This document shows positions 1-7,761 of a stretch of 64,000 nt of DNA, in pieces. The stretch spans positions 1 through 64,000 of the forward strand of contig JAYTVC010000039.1 of the NCBI GenBank assembly GCA_043744215.1. The letters run 5' to 3'. The position numbers and the translations under genes are program-made. Origin of the DNA: JBEEJL01 sp043744215. Lineage in GTDB: Bacteria; Pseudomonadota; Gammaproteobacteria; Burkholderiales; JBEEJL01. How positions within the stretch are numbered: the stretch's first letter is position 1; each line of letters starts with the position of its first letter. The notes under the pieces are model-generated. The model did no database searches. It saw only the letters and a list, made by a program, of their open reading frames with translations, and was not told the DNA's origin.

Positions 1-1737
1 TGTAACGGTTAATCCCGAGCTCGCAGTGGCAGACACACTCACAGAAGAGGCCTGCCCAAACGTGACATCAGCAGGCTTGGTAAAGGTGATGGTCTGCGCT
101 GCTTTGTTAACGGTAAATGTTTGCGTTAACGAGGTTCCGGCTGCGGCAGTCGCAGACGCATAAATATTATTTCCAGCTTGGTTCACTGTCACCGTGCAGG
201 TTCCGACGCCAACAAAAGTAAGCGAGCCTCCTGCCTCAGTACATATGCCTAGGGTCGCCGTGTAACTGACCTGTAAGCCCGAACTTGCCGAAGCACCGAG
301 GGGAATTGCCGGTGTACCCAGAGTTTGCGGCGAGGCGATGGTTGGAAAATTAATGGTCTGTGGTATCAGCGTACCAACACCGGTAAGTTGTACTGACTGA
401 GCGACGCCAGCATTGGGACTGATGCCTAAGCCTGCCGTTCTGGCTCCGGCCGCCGTGGGTTTGAAAATAACATCCACAGTACAAGTTGCATTAGGCGCAA
501 TGCTTGCGCTGCACGTATTAGCCCCGAGGGTGTAATCGCTGCCCGCAGGTTGAATTGCTACCGCCGTAATATTCAAGTCCGCACTGCCGCTATTTTTGAC
601 CGTCACGGTTTTAGTGGAGGAACTATTGATTTGCTGGCTGGCAAAGTCGAGCGTCGCTGGCGTTAAGGTCATACTCGCCACGCCATTCACTACCACATCT
701 TGCGCTACATCCGGCGCTGCGCTGTAGGTTGCGTTACCGGCTTGGCTGGCGGTGATGGTGCAAGTACCGACGCCAATGAAACTCACCCCAACGCTGGACA
801 ATGTGCAAATACTTGTCGGAGTTGCGGTATAACCGACAGCAAGGTCGGAACTTGCGGTTGCAGTCAGCGCCGCCGTTTGGCCTGTATTTCGCGGCGAAAC
901 CAAGGCGGGGAATGTTATTGTCTGCGCAATGAGCGGTACCGCTGAAACCGTAAGCGTCACATCATTGCCTGTGCCGCCTTTGTAACTTATTTTGAATTTG
1001 TAAGGCGCCAGCGTAATTTCAGCCCCTTCGGCAAGTCCGCTGAACGTTCCGCTTATCCCGTCTTTTTGATTATTGGAGATGAGGGTAAAAACGCTATTGA
1101 GCGCTGGTTTGCAATTTGCATCTTGATTAAGTTTTAAGTTCCCTGCGAGAGTCACGGCTCCCGTTACGGCGATCGCGTCGCTCACGCAGCTCGCACTGGT
1201 GAGGCCAATATTCAACGTGCCTGTCGCTAACTGGCTGAAGCTGCCGGTATTCAGTGTGAGCGGCGAGACGAGCGTGAGGGAGCCCGCGTTCTGCGTCTGG
1301 GCAACCGATACCGCGATATTCGCGCCGACTGTCACGTCGCCCGTAGCGCCAATCAGCATAGCGGATGACGCGGCAGCACCGGCAATGGTGAGGGGCACGG
1401 GGGAAACAAAACTCACTTGCTTGTCGATTGAGGGCAAACTGCCCGCCAGCGTGATGGTCTGTGCGGTAATGTTACGAAATGTAATCGTGTGCGGGCCTAG
1501 GGATGGATCGGCGGCAAGGTCAATCAACGCTTGGCGGAGTGATCCGGGAATGACGGCAACCGCATCATCAAGATAATCTGTCACGTCAAAGTTGGTCGCA
1601 GAGGCAACCGAAGATAGCAGTAGGATGAAAGCGGCAAACAGCAACCGGCAAAGCCCAATGATGGGGGTTTGAATCGAATGCTTAACAGCACTTGAAAATA
1701 ATTTTTTACGGGGTTGGTTGAATATAAATTTTTTCAC
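1..1737 (-). CDS. Secreted Ig-like/choice-of-anchor repeat protein, N-terminal part (partial, runs off left edge)
   Basis: Reading from a GTG at 1737-1735 there is an uninterrupted frame of 579 codons to the window edge, so the stop lies outside. The GTG follows a good ribosome site (GGAG about eight bases upstream). Residues 1-47 form a long basic plus hydrophobic signal peptide ending SVASA. A segment GSLRQALIDL near residue 70 resembles the CSLREAI-type start of beta-helix surface proteins. Residues about 267-350 and 458-545, and a third beginning near 548, are Ig-like repeats with the pattern QTI-F ... SSGL-V-Y ... C ... GVGTCT-T--QAGN--Y. Residues about 356-445 look like a choice-of-anchor D/ASH-like module (LDFASQ, VTVKNSGSADLNIT). 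It is probably an exported or cell-surface protein; ligand and anchor are unknown because the C-terminus is missing. Confidence 0.8.
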   Translation of the reverse strand, partial: MKKFIFNQPRKKLFSSAVKHSIQTPIIGLCRLLFAAFILLLSSVASATNFDVTDYLDDAVAVIPGSLRQALIDLAADPSLGPHTITFRNITAQTITLAGSLPSIDKQVSFVSPVPLTIAGAAASSAMLIGATGDVTVGANIAVSVAQTQNAGSLTLVSPLTLNTGSFSQLATGTLNIGLTSASCVSDAIAVTGAVTLAGNLKLNQDANCKPALNSVFTLISNNQKDGISGTFSGLAEGAEITLAPYKFKISYKGGTGNDVTLTVSAVPLIAQTITFPALVSPRNTGQTAALTATASSDLAVGYTATPTSICTLSSVGVSFIGVGTCTITASQAGNATYSAAPDVAQDVVVNGVASMTLTPATLDFASQQINSSSTKTVTVKNSGSADLNITAVAIQPAGSDYTLGANTCSASIAPNATCTVDVIFKPTAAGARTAGLGISPNAGVAQSVQLTGVGTLIPQTINFPTIASPQTLGTPAIPLGASASSGLQVSYTATLGICTEAGGSLTFVGVGTCTVTVNQAGNNIYASATAAAGTSLTQTFTVNKAAQTITFTKPADVTFGQASSVSVSATASSGLTVT

Positions 1738-1871
1738 GCCTGTTCTCCAACTTGATTTTGTTTGGCTGCTTGTTTAACGCAAAATTGTTACGGCTTTATC
1801 CAACGATTCATCATAGTAAAAAAAACAGGTTTTGAGAGTACAGTAAACACCCCAAATTGCAGATGGGGAAC

Positions 1872-1910
1872 AATAAATTATTCAATATAATCAATTAGTT
1901 ACAATAATAT
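1872..1910 (+). repeat. AT-rich dispersed motif, copy 1
   Basis: Contains TCAATATAATCAATTAGTTA followed by C, one of about twelve intergenic copies of a consensus close to GTTTATAATCAAATAGTTAC. It lies in the 235-base gap between the exported-protein gene start and tRNA-Leu. Nothing else was recognised in this gap. Confidence 0.7.
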
Positions 1911-1972
1911 CGTGACGAAGCGAATGTGAACGAGTGAAACGATGATGGTTTTGCTATGAAAAAAATCAGAAT

Positions 1973-2062
1973 TGGTGCCCGGGGCCGGAATCGAACCGGC
2001 ACGGGCGGATAAGGCCCGAGGGATTTTAAGTCCCTTGTGTCTACCTGTTTCACCACCCGGGC
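1973..2062 (-). tRNA. tRNA-Leu (UAA)
   Basis: On the minus strand the 90-base sequence starts GCCCGGGTGG, has anticodon loop CTTAAAA (anticodon TAA), the long variable arm expected for tRNA-Leu, a T-arm GGTTCGATTCC and an encoded CCA end. The acceptor stem GCCCGGG pairs with CCCGGGC. It is the third tRNA of a Gly-Cys-Leu cluster downstream of pgsA, the same order as glyW-cysT-leuZ next to pgsA in Escherichia coli. Confidence 0.97.
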
Positions 2063-2081
2063 GCAGGACACTCTGGAAATC

Positions 2082-2155
2082 TGGAGGCGGGGGTCGGAAT
2101 CGAACCGGCGTACACGGCTTTGCAGGCCGCTGCATGACCACTCTGCCACCCCGCC
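2082..2155 (-). tRNA. tRNA-Cys (GCA)
   Basis: On the minus strand the acceptor stem GGCGGGG pairs with CCCCGCC, the discriminator base is T (U73, as usual in tRNA-Cys), the anticodon loop is CTGCAAA (anticodon GCA), the T-arm is GGTTCGATTCC and the CCA end is encoded. It sits between tRNA-Gly and tRNA-Leu and is probably co-transcribed with them. Confidence 0.97.
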
Positions 2156-2228
2156 AGTATTGCGTTTGCTGGCTTTGCGCGCGTCGCAGAAAACAACACG
2201 CTGAAATTATACTGTCTAAAAACTACAA

Positions 2229-2252
2229 GGGGGAAAGCCAAAGCTTTCCCCC
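2229..2252 (-). repeat. Strong stem-loop between tRNA-Gly and tRNA-Cys
   Basis: GGGGGAAAGC and GCTTTCCCCC form a perfect 10-bp stem with a four-base loop. On the transcribed strand it is followed by CTTGTAGTTTTTA, a poor T tract, so it may be a processing or partial termination structure in the tRNA transcript rather than a full terminator. Confidence 0.6.
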
Positions 2253-2259
2253 AGAAAAC

Positions 2260-2335
2260 TGGAGCGGGAGACGAGGCTCGAACTCGCGACCTCAACCTTG
2301 GCAAGGTTGCGCTCTACCAACTGAGCTACTCCCGC
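2260..2335 (-). tRNA. tRNA-Gly (GCC)
   Basis: The minus strand begins GCGGGAGTAGCTCAGTTGG, has anticodon loop TTGCCAA (anticodon GCC), T-arm GAGTTCGAGCCTC and an encoded CCA end, 76 bases in all. It is the first tRNA downstream of pgsA, separated from it by about 67 bases, matching the conserved pgsA-Gly-Cys-Leu arrangement. Confidence 0.97.
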
Positions 2336-2402
2336 AAAAACACAGGACGCATTATGTGAGTTATGGCCTGATTTGTCAATGTAACCCCCGGCAAAGACAA
2401 AT

Positions 2403-2978
2403 TTACTTTTGCTTGCTTACGCCGGGCGCGGCCATTTTCAAATAATAAAACATCGACCATAAGGTGAGCACCGCCGCAACGACAATCAGCCAGGTGCCGA
2501 TGCGATGGGCATCAAACCAGCCGCCAAATAATTTTTCGTGAATCAGTAACAGCGTGATGGCAATCATTTGAAAAGCCGTTTTCAATTTGCCGATAACGGA
2601 AACCGCGACGCTTTTGCTCTCGCCCAATTTGGCCATCCACTCACGCAGCGCCGAGATGGTGATTTCGCGGCCGATGATGATAAATGCGATGAGAATATCA
2701 ACCCGATCAAGCCATACCAGCACAATCAATGCCGCGGCCACCATCAGTTTGTCGGCCACTGGATCAAGAAAAGCGCCGAAGGCCGACATCTGATTAAGCA
2801 CCCGCGCAAGATAGCCGTCGAACCAATCGGTAATCGCGGCGAAAGCGAAGATGCCAGCAGAAATATAATTCGCCTGTTGCGGTGTAACGACATCGCCCTG
2901 GAAATAAAATATCGCCATGAATAGCGGAATCATGACGATGCGCATCCAGGTCAGCAGATTGGGAATGTTAAGCGGCAT
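2403..2978 (-). CDS. pgsA: CDP-diacylglycerol-glycerol-3-phosphate 3-phosphatidyltransferase
   Basis: The 191-residue inner-membrane enzyme commits CDP-diacylglycerol to phosphatidylglycerol synthesis by making phosphatidylglycerophosphate. The CDP-alcohol phosphotransferase signature D-G-x2-A-R-x8-G-x3-D-x3-D is complete (D54, G55, A58, R59, G68, D72, D76). Four to six hydrophobic helices are visible, including the first near residues 7-27 and the last near 160-185. Length matches the family. It lies 27 bases downstream of uvrC on the same strand and is followed by the Gly-Cys-Leu tRNAs, a neighbourhood conserved in other proteobacteria and good support for the assignment. Confidence 0.96.
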   Translation of the reverse strand: MPLNIPNLLTWMRIVMIPLFMAIFYFQGDVVTPQQANYISAGIFAFAAITDWFDGYLARVLNQMSAFGAFLDPVADKLMVAAALIVLVWLDRVDILIAFIIIGREITISALREWMAKLGESKSVAVSVIGKLKTAFQMIAITLLLIHEKLFGGWFDAHRIGTWLIVVAAVLTLWSMFYYLKMAAPGVSKQK

Positions 2979-3005
2979 ATTCGAAAACGGTGCCCGCGGG
3001 CTGCC

Positions 3006-4805
3006 TTAATGTAATTGTTGGTAAATTTTTTCCGCCAGCGCGCGGCTGATGCCTTCGACTGTCGCCAGGTCGTCCACACTGGCAGACATCACGCCTTTCA
3101 ATCCGCCAAAGCGCGTCAACAATCGTTGCCGTCGCTTGGGGCCCACGTCGTCGATTTCTTCCAGCGCCGATGCGGTGCGCGCCTTGCCGCGTTTGGCGCG
3201 ATGGCCGGTTATCGCAAACCGATGGGCTTCATCGCGAATCTGCTGAATCAAATGCAGGGCCGGATGATCCTTGGGTAATTGTATCGGGTTTTTCGGCGCA
3301 GGAAAAATGAGTTGTTCCATGCCCGCCTTACGCTCGACGCCTTTTGCCACGCCGATGAGTGGTATATCGCCCAAACCCAAATCGGCCATGACTTCCTGCG
3401 CGATGTGCAATTGGCCGAGGCCGCCGTCAATGAGAACCAGATCGGGCACCGCGCCCTCGCCCGCTGCGATTTTTTTGTAGCGCCGCGTGAGCGCATCGCG
3501 CATTGCCGCGTAATCGTCGCCAGGCGTAATGCCGCTGATATTGAAGCGCCGGTATTGGCTGCTTTGCATATCGCCGTGGTCGAACACCACGCACGAGGCC
3601 ACCGTCGCTTCGCCCATGGTGTGGCTGATGTCGAAACATTCCACCCGTTGCGCTATTGGAATGTCGATCAGCGTTTGCAACGCCTGCAAACGCGCTTCCT
3701 GTGAAGTTTTGTGCGTCAGTTTTTCCTGCAGCGCGAGTTGCGCATTTTTTTCCGCCATGGTCAGCCACACGCGGCGCTCGCCCTGCGGTTTGTCGAGAAT
3801 TTTCACCGTGTGCCCGGCCATGTCACTGAGCATTTGTTGCAGCGATTCGTTATCTTCCGCTGTATTCACCACCAACAGCGGCGGCACAGGCTGGCCTTCG
3901 TAATGCTGGCTGATAAAGGCTTGCAGAATATCCGCATCGTCAAAACCATCAGCATTGCTGGGGAACAAAGTCTTGTCGCCCAGATGCCGCCCGCCCCGCA
4001 CCATCACCAGATTCACACAGGCCATGCCGAAGGCGCTGGCGACGGCGATCACATCAGCGTCGCGCACATCAGCGGATTCGACAAACTGTTTCGACAACAC
4101 TTGCTGCAAATTTTGAATCTGGTCGCGCAATGCGGCGGCGTCTTCGTAGCGCTGTTCATGCGCGGCGGATTCCATCGCGTTGGTAATGGTGCCGATCACA
4201 TCGTTCTCGCGTCCCTGCAAAAACAGGCGCGCATTGTCGATGTCTTTTTTGTAGGCGGCTGCGTCGATTTTACCCACGCACGGCGCGGAGCACAGATGAA
4301 TCTGATGCAACAAACAAGGCCGCGAACGGTTGTTGAACACGCCATCATCGCAGGTGCGCAGCTTGAACACTTTTTGCAAAATCTGCACGCTCTGCTTCGC
4401 CGCCCAGCCGTTGGGAAACGGCCCGAAATAATTATTGCGCTTATCCATGCTGCCGCGATATGTACGAATCTGCGGAAACTGGTGGCCGGTGAGCATGATG
4501 TAGGGGTAACTTTTGTCGTCGCGGAACAAAATGTTATAGCGTGGCGACAATCCCTTGATGAGATTATTTTCCAGAATCAACGCTTCCGCTTCCGAGCGGG
4601 TGACCGTGGTTTCAATGCGGGCGATTTGTTGCACCATCAAGCCGATGCGCGGACTTTGCAAAGTTTTTTGAAAATACGACGACACGCGTTTTTTCAAATC
4701 CTTCGCTTTGCCCACATACAACACTTCATCTTTGGCGCCCAACATGCGATAGACACCGGGCAAATTCGGCAACGTCGGCAGAAGCGCGATATAATCGTAA
4801 CTCAT
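3006..4805 (-). CDS. uvrC: Excinuclease ABC subunit C
   Basis: This 599-residue protein makes both incisions in nucleotide excision repair after UvrAB damage recognition. The N-terminal GIY-YIG nuclease domain is seen as GVY at 17-19 and YVG at 30-32, followed by conserved KAKDLKKR. A UVR (UvrB-binding) segment lies near 195-232, the RNase H-like C-terminal nuclease half follows (VECFDISHTMGE, LVLIDGGLGQL), and helix-hairpin-helix motifs end the protein (IDDVGPKRRQRLL). Length is normal. Its ATG is three bases beyond the stop of the glycosylase gene and lies inside a copy of the AT-rich dispersed motif, so translational coupling is likely. Confidence 0.97.
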   Translation of the reverse strand: MSYDYIALLPTLPNLPGVYRMLGAKDEVLYVGKAKDLKKRVSSYFQKTLQSPRIGLMVQQIARIETTVTRSEAEALILENNLIKGLSPRYNILFRDDKSYPYIMLTGHQFPQIRTYRGSMDKRNNYFGPFPNGWAAKQSVQILQKVFKLRTCDDGVFNNRSRPCLLHQIHLCSAPCVGKIDAAAYKKDIDNARLFLQGRENDVIGTITNAMESAAHEQRYEDAAALRDQIQNLQQVLSKQFVESADVRDADVIAVASAFGMACVNLVMVRGGRHLGDKTLFPSNADGFDDADILQAFISQHYEGQPVPPLLVVNTAEDNESLQQMLSDMAGHTVKILDKPQGERRVWLTMAEKNAQLALQEKLTHKTSQEARLQALQTLIDIPIAQRVECFDISHTMGEATVASCVVFDHGDMQSSQYRRFNISGITPGDDYAAMRDALTRRYKKIAAGEGAVPDLVLIDGGLGQLHIAQEVMADLGLGDIPLIGVAKGVERKAGMEQLIFPAPKNPIQLPKDHPALHLIQQIRDEAHRFAITGHRAKRGKARTASALEEIDDVGPKRRQRLLTRFGGLKGVMSASVDDLATVEGISRALAEKIYQQLH

Positions 4806-4827
4806 TGATTATAATGAATTATTTATG
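4797..4827 (-). repeat. AT-rich dispersed motif, copy 2 (overlaps two genes)
   Basis: On the minus strand the core TATAATCAATGAGTTAC spans the last codons and stop of the uracil-DNA glycosylase gene and the first three codons (Met-Ser-Tyr) of uvrC. It shares TATAATCAATGAGTT with the copy before prpD. It is the only copy that reaches into coding sequence at both ends. Confidence 0.6.
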
Positions 4828-5489
4828 ATGCGAAATACATCCTCAAACATCGCGGCCGTCAGCCGTTTGGTGTTGGTGTTGTAGCGGCTGCAATGATAAC
4901 TGTCGATGAGTTTCAAGCCGCGCGGCAAGTCATATTGCGCGCCATGCACGAAAGGAAAATTTTTTATTTTGATGTCGAGCGCCATCAACACGGCTTTGTG
5001 CGCCACGCCGCCGAGGGCCAATATCCAGGTGTCTTTTTTTAGCGCCGCAAGTTCCGTGCGCAAATAATCGTTGCATTGCTTGATCTCGTCCGTCTCCGGT
5101 TTGTTGTCCGGCGGCAAACATTTCACCGCATTGGTGATACGTGCTTTGATAAGTTTCAAATTAACATCGGCGCGCACATTGTTGGGAAAAACCGAATCCG
5201 CCGTCACCGTGGTCGGCTGCGACGAGAAGCCGAATTTATGCAAAGTTTCATAGAGCAAAATGCCCGCATGGTCGCCGGTGAACGGCCTCCCAGTCTGGTT
5301 CGCGCCATGCATGCCGGGCGCCAGGCCGACTATCAGCAAACGCGGATTGTCTTCGCCGAAAGGCGGCACCGGTTTGGCGAAATACGCGGGAAATTCAGTC
5401 TTCACATCGTCTAGAAAATGGGCGAGGCGCGGGCAGGCGCGGCAACTGGTGGAAAATTTTTCTGTCGATATTTTTACGCTGGCATTCAT
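4809..5489 (-). CDS. Uracil-DNA glycosylase, family 5 (UDGb) type
   Basis: Removes uracil and related deaminated bases from DNA as the first step of base-excision repair. The motif GLAPGMHGANQTGRPFTGD (near residues 55-73) is the family-5 motif A, with no catalytic Asp/Asn in the usual family-1 place. The second motif SYHCSRYNTNTKRLT resembles the H-P-S-x2-N-x2-T-x-R-L motif. Cysteines CRAC near the N-terminus and others downstream fit the Fe-S cluster of families 4 and 5. The frame can be opened at a TTG at 5495, but the ATG at 5489 is preferred, giving about 226 residues. It starts three bases past the stop of the cation transporter gene and ends three bases before the uvrC ATG, so a repair operon is likely. 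Confidence 0.88.
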   Translation of the reverse strand: MNASVKISTEKFSTSCRACPRLAHFLDDVKTEFPAYFAKPVPPFGEDNPRLLIVGLAPGMHGANQTGRPFTGDHAGILLYETLHKFGFSSQPTTVTADSVFPNNVRADVNLKLIKARITNAVKCLPPDNKPETDEIKQCNDYLRTELAALKKDTWILALGGVAHKAVLMALDIKIKNFPFVHGAQYDLPRGLKLIDSYHCSRYNTNTKRLTAAMFEDVFRIINNSL

Positions 5490-5491
5490 GT

Positions 5492-6517
5492 TCAATGTTT
5501 ATGTCCGTGCCCGGTTTCATGTTTGTGAACATGCTCAATCGCGCGAATCGGAATTTTTGTTTGGTAAGGTTGCGTGATGCCCGCTGCCGATTCCGGTTGC
5601 AATGTCACATGCTTAATACCGTATTCACGCCGTAACATGAGGCGCGTCGCCTCTAAAATATTTGGCCAATTATTTATATTAATCAATGAGATATGTGATG
5701 ATAGCGCAATCTGTCCTGAAGCCAGTGTCCAGATGTGCAAATCATGCACAGACTGCACGCCACTGACTTTCGCCATGCGATCACCGATGACATTGAGGTT
5801 CAATCCGCGTGGCACGCCTTCCATCAATACATGCAACGCTTCACGCAATAAATTCAACGTAGAACCGAGAATCAACAGCGCGACAAAAATGGAAAGCAGC
5901 GGATCAATGGGCATCCAGCCGGTAAAATAAATCACCGCGCCAGCAACGAGAGCCGCCACCGAGCCAAGCAAATCGCCCATTACATGCAGCAACGCCGCGC
6001 GCGTGTTGAGATTGTGATCAGCGCGGCTCAGCATGTAAGCGACGATAATGTTCACCAGCAAGCCGATGAAAGCGATCACCATCACGAAAAAGCCCTGCAC
6101 CGGCTCGGGCGATTGCAAACGCTTTACTGCTTCGACAATGATATAAACAATCAAGCCCAACATCAGCAAACCATTCACGCTGGCGGCGATGACTTCTGCG
6201 CGAATGAGGCCGTAAGAATGTTTTGCCGACGGCGGGCGCTTGGCCAATTGTGCCGCAAATGCGGCGAGGCCGAGAGAGAACGCATCGGAAAACATATGGC
6301 CTGCGTCGGAGATCAGCGCCAACGAATGCGACACCCAACCGCCGATGGCTTCAATCAAGGCAAAGCCCAGGGTCAGCAGCAGCGCGATGACTAATATTTT
6401 GCCGTTAGCACCGTGGCCGTGATGATGTGCCTGGCCGGCATGATGGGGATGGCCTGCATGATCATCGTGTTTATGATCGTGCTGTTTGTGATCGTCGTGT
6501 TTGGCGCGCTGGCTCAT
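5492..6517 (-). CDS. Cation diffusion facilitator (CzcD/ZitB-like zinc exporter)
   Basis: A 341-residue inner-membrane metal/proton antiporter. The N-terminal 37 residues and the C-terminal tail (HVHKHETGHGHKH) are histidine-rich, typical of zinc transporters. Six transmembrane helices are visible. The metal site is intact: H74 and D78 in DAGHMFSD of helix 2 and H178 and D182 in HVMGD of helix 5. The C-terminal cytoplasmic domain (VQSVHDLHIWTLASGQ) is the usual dimerisation fold. It starts eight bases after nagZ and ends next to the glycosylase gene. Zinc or cobalt export is inferred from the histidine content; the exact metal cannot be read from sequence. Confidence 0.9.
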   Translation of the reverse strand: MSQRAKHDDHKQHDHKHDDHAGHPHHAGQAHHHGHGANGKILVIALLLTLGFALIEAIGGWVSHSLALISDAGHMFSDAFSLGLAAFAAQLAKRPPSAKHSYGLIRAEVIAASVNGLLMLGLIVYIIVEAVKRLQSPEPVQGFFVMVIAFIGLLVNIIVAYMLSRADHNLNTRAALLHVMGDLLGSVAALVAGAVIYFTGWMPIDPLLSIFVALLILGSTLNLLREALHVLMEGVPRGLNLNVIGDRMAKVSGVQSVHDLHIWTLASGQIALSSHISLININNWPNILEATRLMLRREYGIKHVTLQPESAAGITQPYQTKIPIRAIEHVHKHETGHGHKH

Positions 6518-6525
6518 GTACTAAA

Positions 6526-7563
6526 TTACGCACTCTTACTTCGCGCCATAAACGATTTCACCGAGGCGACGCCCGCCTGATACGCCAGCAGATTCCCCAG
6601 CTCGTCAATGTCTGGCGCACCCGAACGCCCCGCCATGCGCTTCAGGCGCGCGGCGGACTTGGCGGGCATTTTGAATGGAAGGCCGGCAAGCAGCTCATCG
6701 GCTGCGTCGGGCGCGTTGCAGACGAGGACCATGTCACAGCCGGCATTCAGCGCCGCCTCAGCACGCTCGATGACACCACCGGCCACACTGGCGCCTTCCA
6801 TGCTCAAATCATCGCTGAAAATTACACCGTCGAATTTCATTTGTTTGCGCAGAATATCCTGCAGCCATACTTTTGAAAATCCGGCGGGCTGCGAATCCAC
6901 ATCGGTGTAAATCACATGGGCCGGCATCACCGCCGCCATGCCTGCCTGCGCCATTTTGTAAAACGGCATCAGATCATCGCGGTTGATGTCTTCAAACCGG
7001 CGCTCATCCACAGGAACCGCGTGATGGGAATCGGCGCGCACATAACCGTGGCCGGGGAAATGTTTGCCCACTGTTTGCATGCCCGCATCGTTCATGCCCT
7101 GCTGAAGCGCAATGGCCAATTCAGCAATCACCTGTGGATCGCGATGGAACGCGCGGTCGCCGATAACACCGCTTGCACCAAAATCCACATCGAGCACTGG
7201 CGCAAAACTAAAATCGACACCATGGGCCAGCAACTCGGCGGCCAACACATAGCCGATGTCGCGCGCGCGTTTTTTTGCCGAGTCGGGTTTTTTGTCGTAC
7301 AGCGTACCCAGCGTGCGCATGGGCGGAATGCGCGTAAAGCCATCACGGAAACGCTGCACGCGCCCGCCTTCGTGGTCGACGGCAATAAGCAATTCTTTGC
7401 GCACTTTGCGAATGGCGCAGGTGAGATCAATCAATTGTTCCGGGGTTTTGAAATTACGCCCGAACAGAATCACCCCACCGACAAGCGGATGGGACAGACG
7501 TTTGATTTCTTCTTCGGTCAATTCAAGACCGGCAACATCACACATGACGGGGCCGAGGGACAT
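6526..7563 (-). CDS. nagZ: Beta-N-acetylhexosaminidase (peptidoglycan recycling)
   Basis: A 345-residue glycoside hydrolase family 3 enzyme that removes N-acetylglucosamine from muropeptides in the cytoplasm. The signature KHFPGHG (K167-G173) and the following D178-S-H180 carry the flexible catalytic Asp-His pair of NagZ. FSDDLSMEGA near residue 250 contains the nucleophile aspartate. There is no signal peptide, as expected for a cytoplasmic recycling enzyme, and the single-domain length matches proteobacterial NagZ. It is the first gene of a tightly packed minus-strand series ending in the tRNA cluster. The 198 bases upstream hold no gene. Confidence 0.95.
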   Translation of the reverse strand: MSLGPVMCDVAGLELTEEEIKRLSHPLVGGVILFGRNFKTPEQLIDLTCAIRKVRKELLIAVDHEGGRVQRFRDGFTRIPPMRTLGTLYDKKPDSAKKRARDIGYVLAAELLAHGVDFSFAPVLDVDFGASGVIGDRAFHRDPQVIAELAIALQQGMNDAGMQTVGKHFPGHGYVRADSHHAVPVDERRFEDINRDDLMPFYKMAQAGMAAVMPAHVIYTDVDSQPAGFSKVWLQDILRKQMKFDGVIFSDDLSMEGASVAGGVIERAEAALNAGCDMVLVCNAPDAADELLAGLPFKMPAKSAARLKRMAGRSGAPDIDELGNLLAYQAGVASVKSFMARSKSA

Positions 7564-7761
7564 AGCGGTTCCAAAAAATGATTGTGAACCAGCATGATAC
7601 GGGGAATTGATGGCTAACGGAATGCTAAGAGGCGCATTTACGAAGAATGAAATCTCTCCTTCAAATCGTTATACATCGCACTCAATTTCGCAAAACCTCG
7701 CTAAATTCGACGCCTTTGCCTGTTCCACCCATCAGCCTTAGCATGGCCAGCGGCATCAACC

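Noticed and set aside
1199..1576. 125-codon plus-strand open frame
   Set aside because: Antisense to the exported Ig-like protein, whose minus-strand frame is continuous with a signal peptide and repeats.
3711..4808. 365-codon plus-strand open frame
   Set aside because: It lies wholly antisense to uvrC, which has every family motif; the frame is a by-product of GC-rich codon use.
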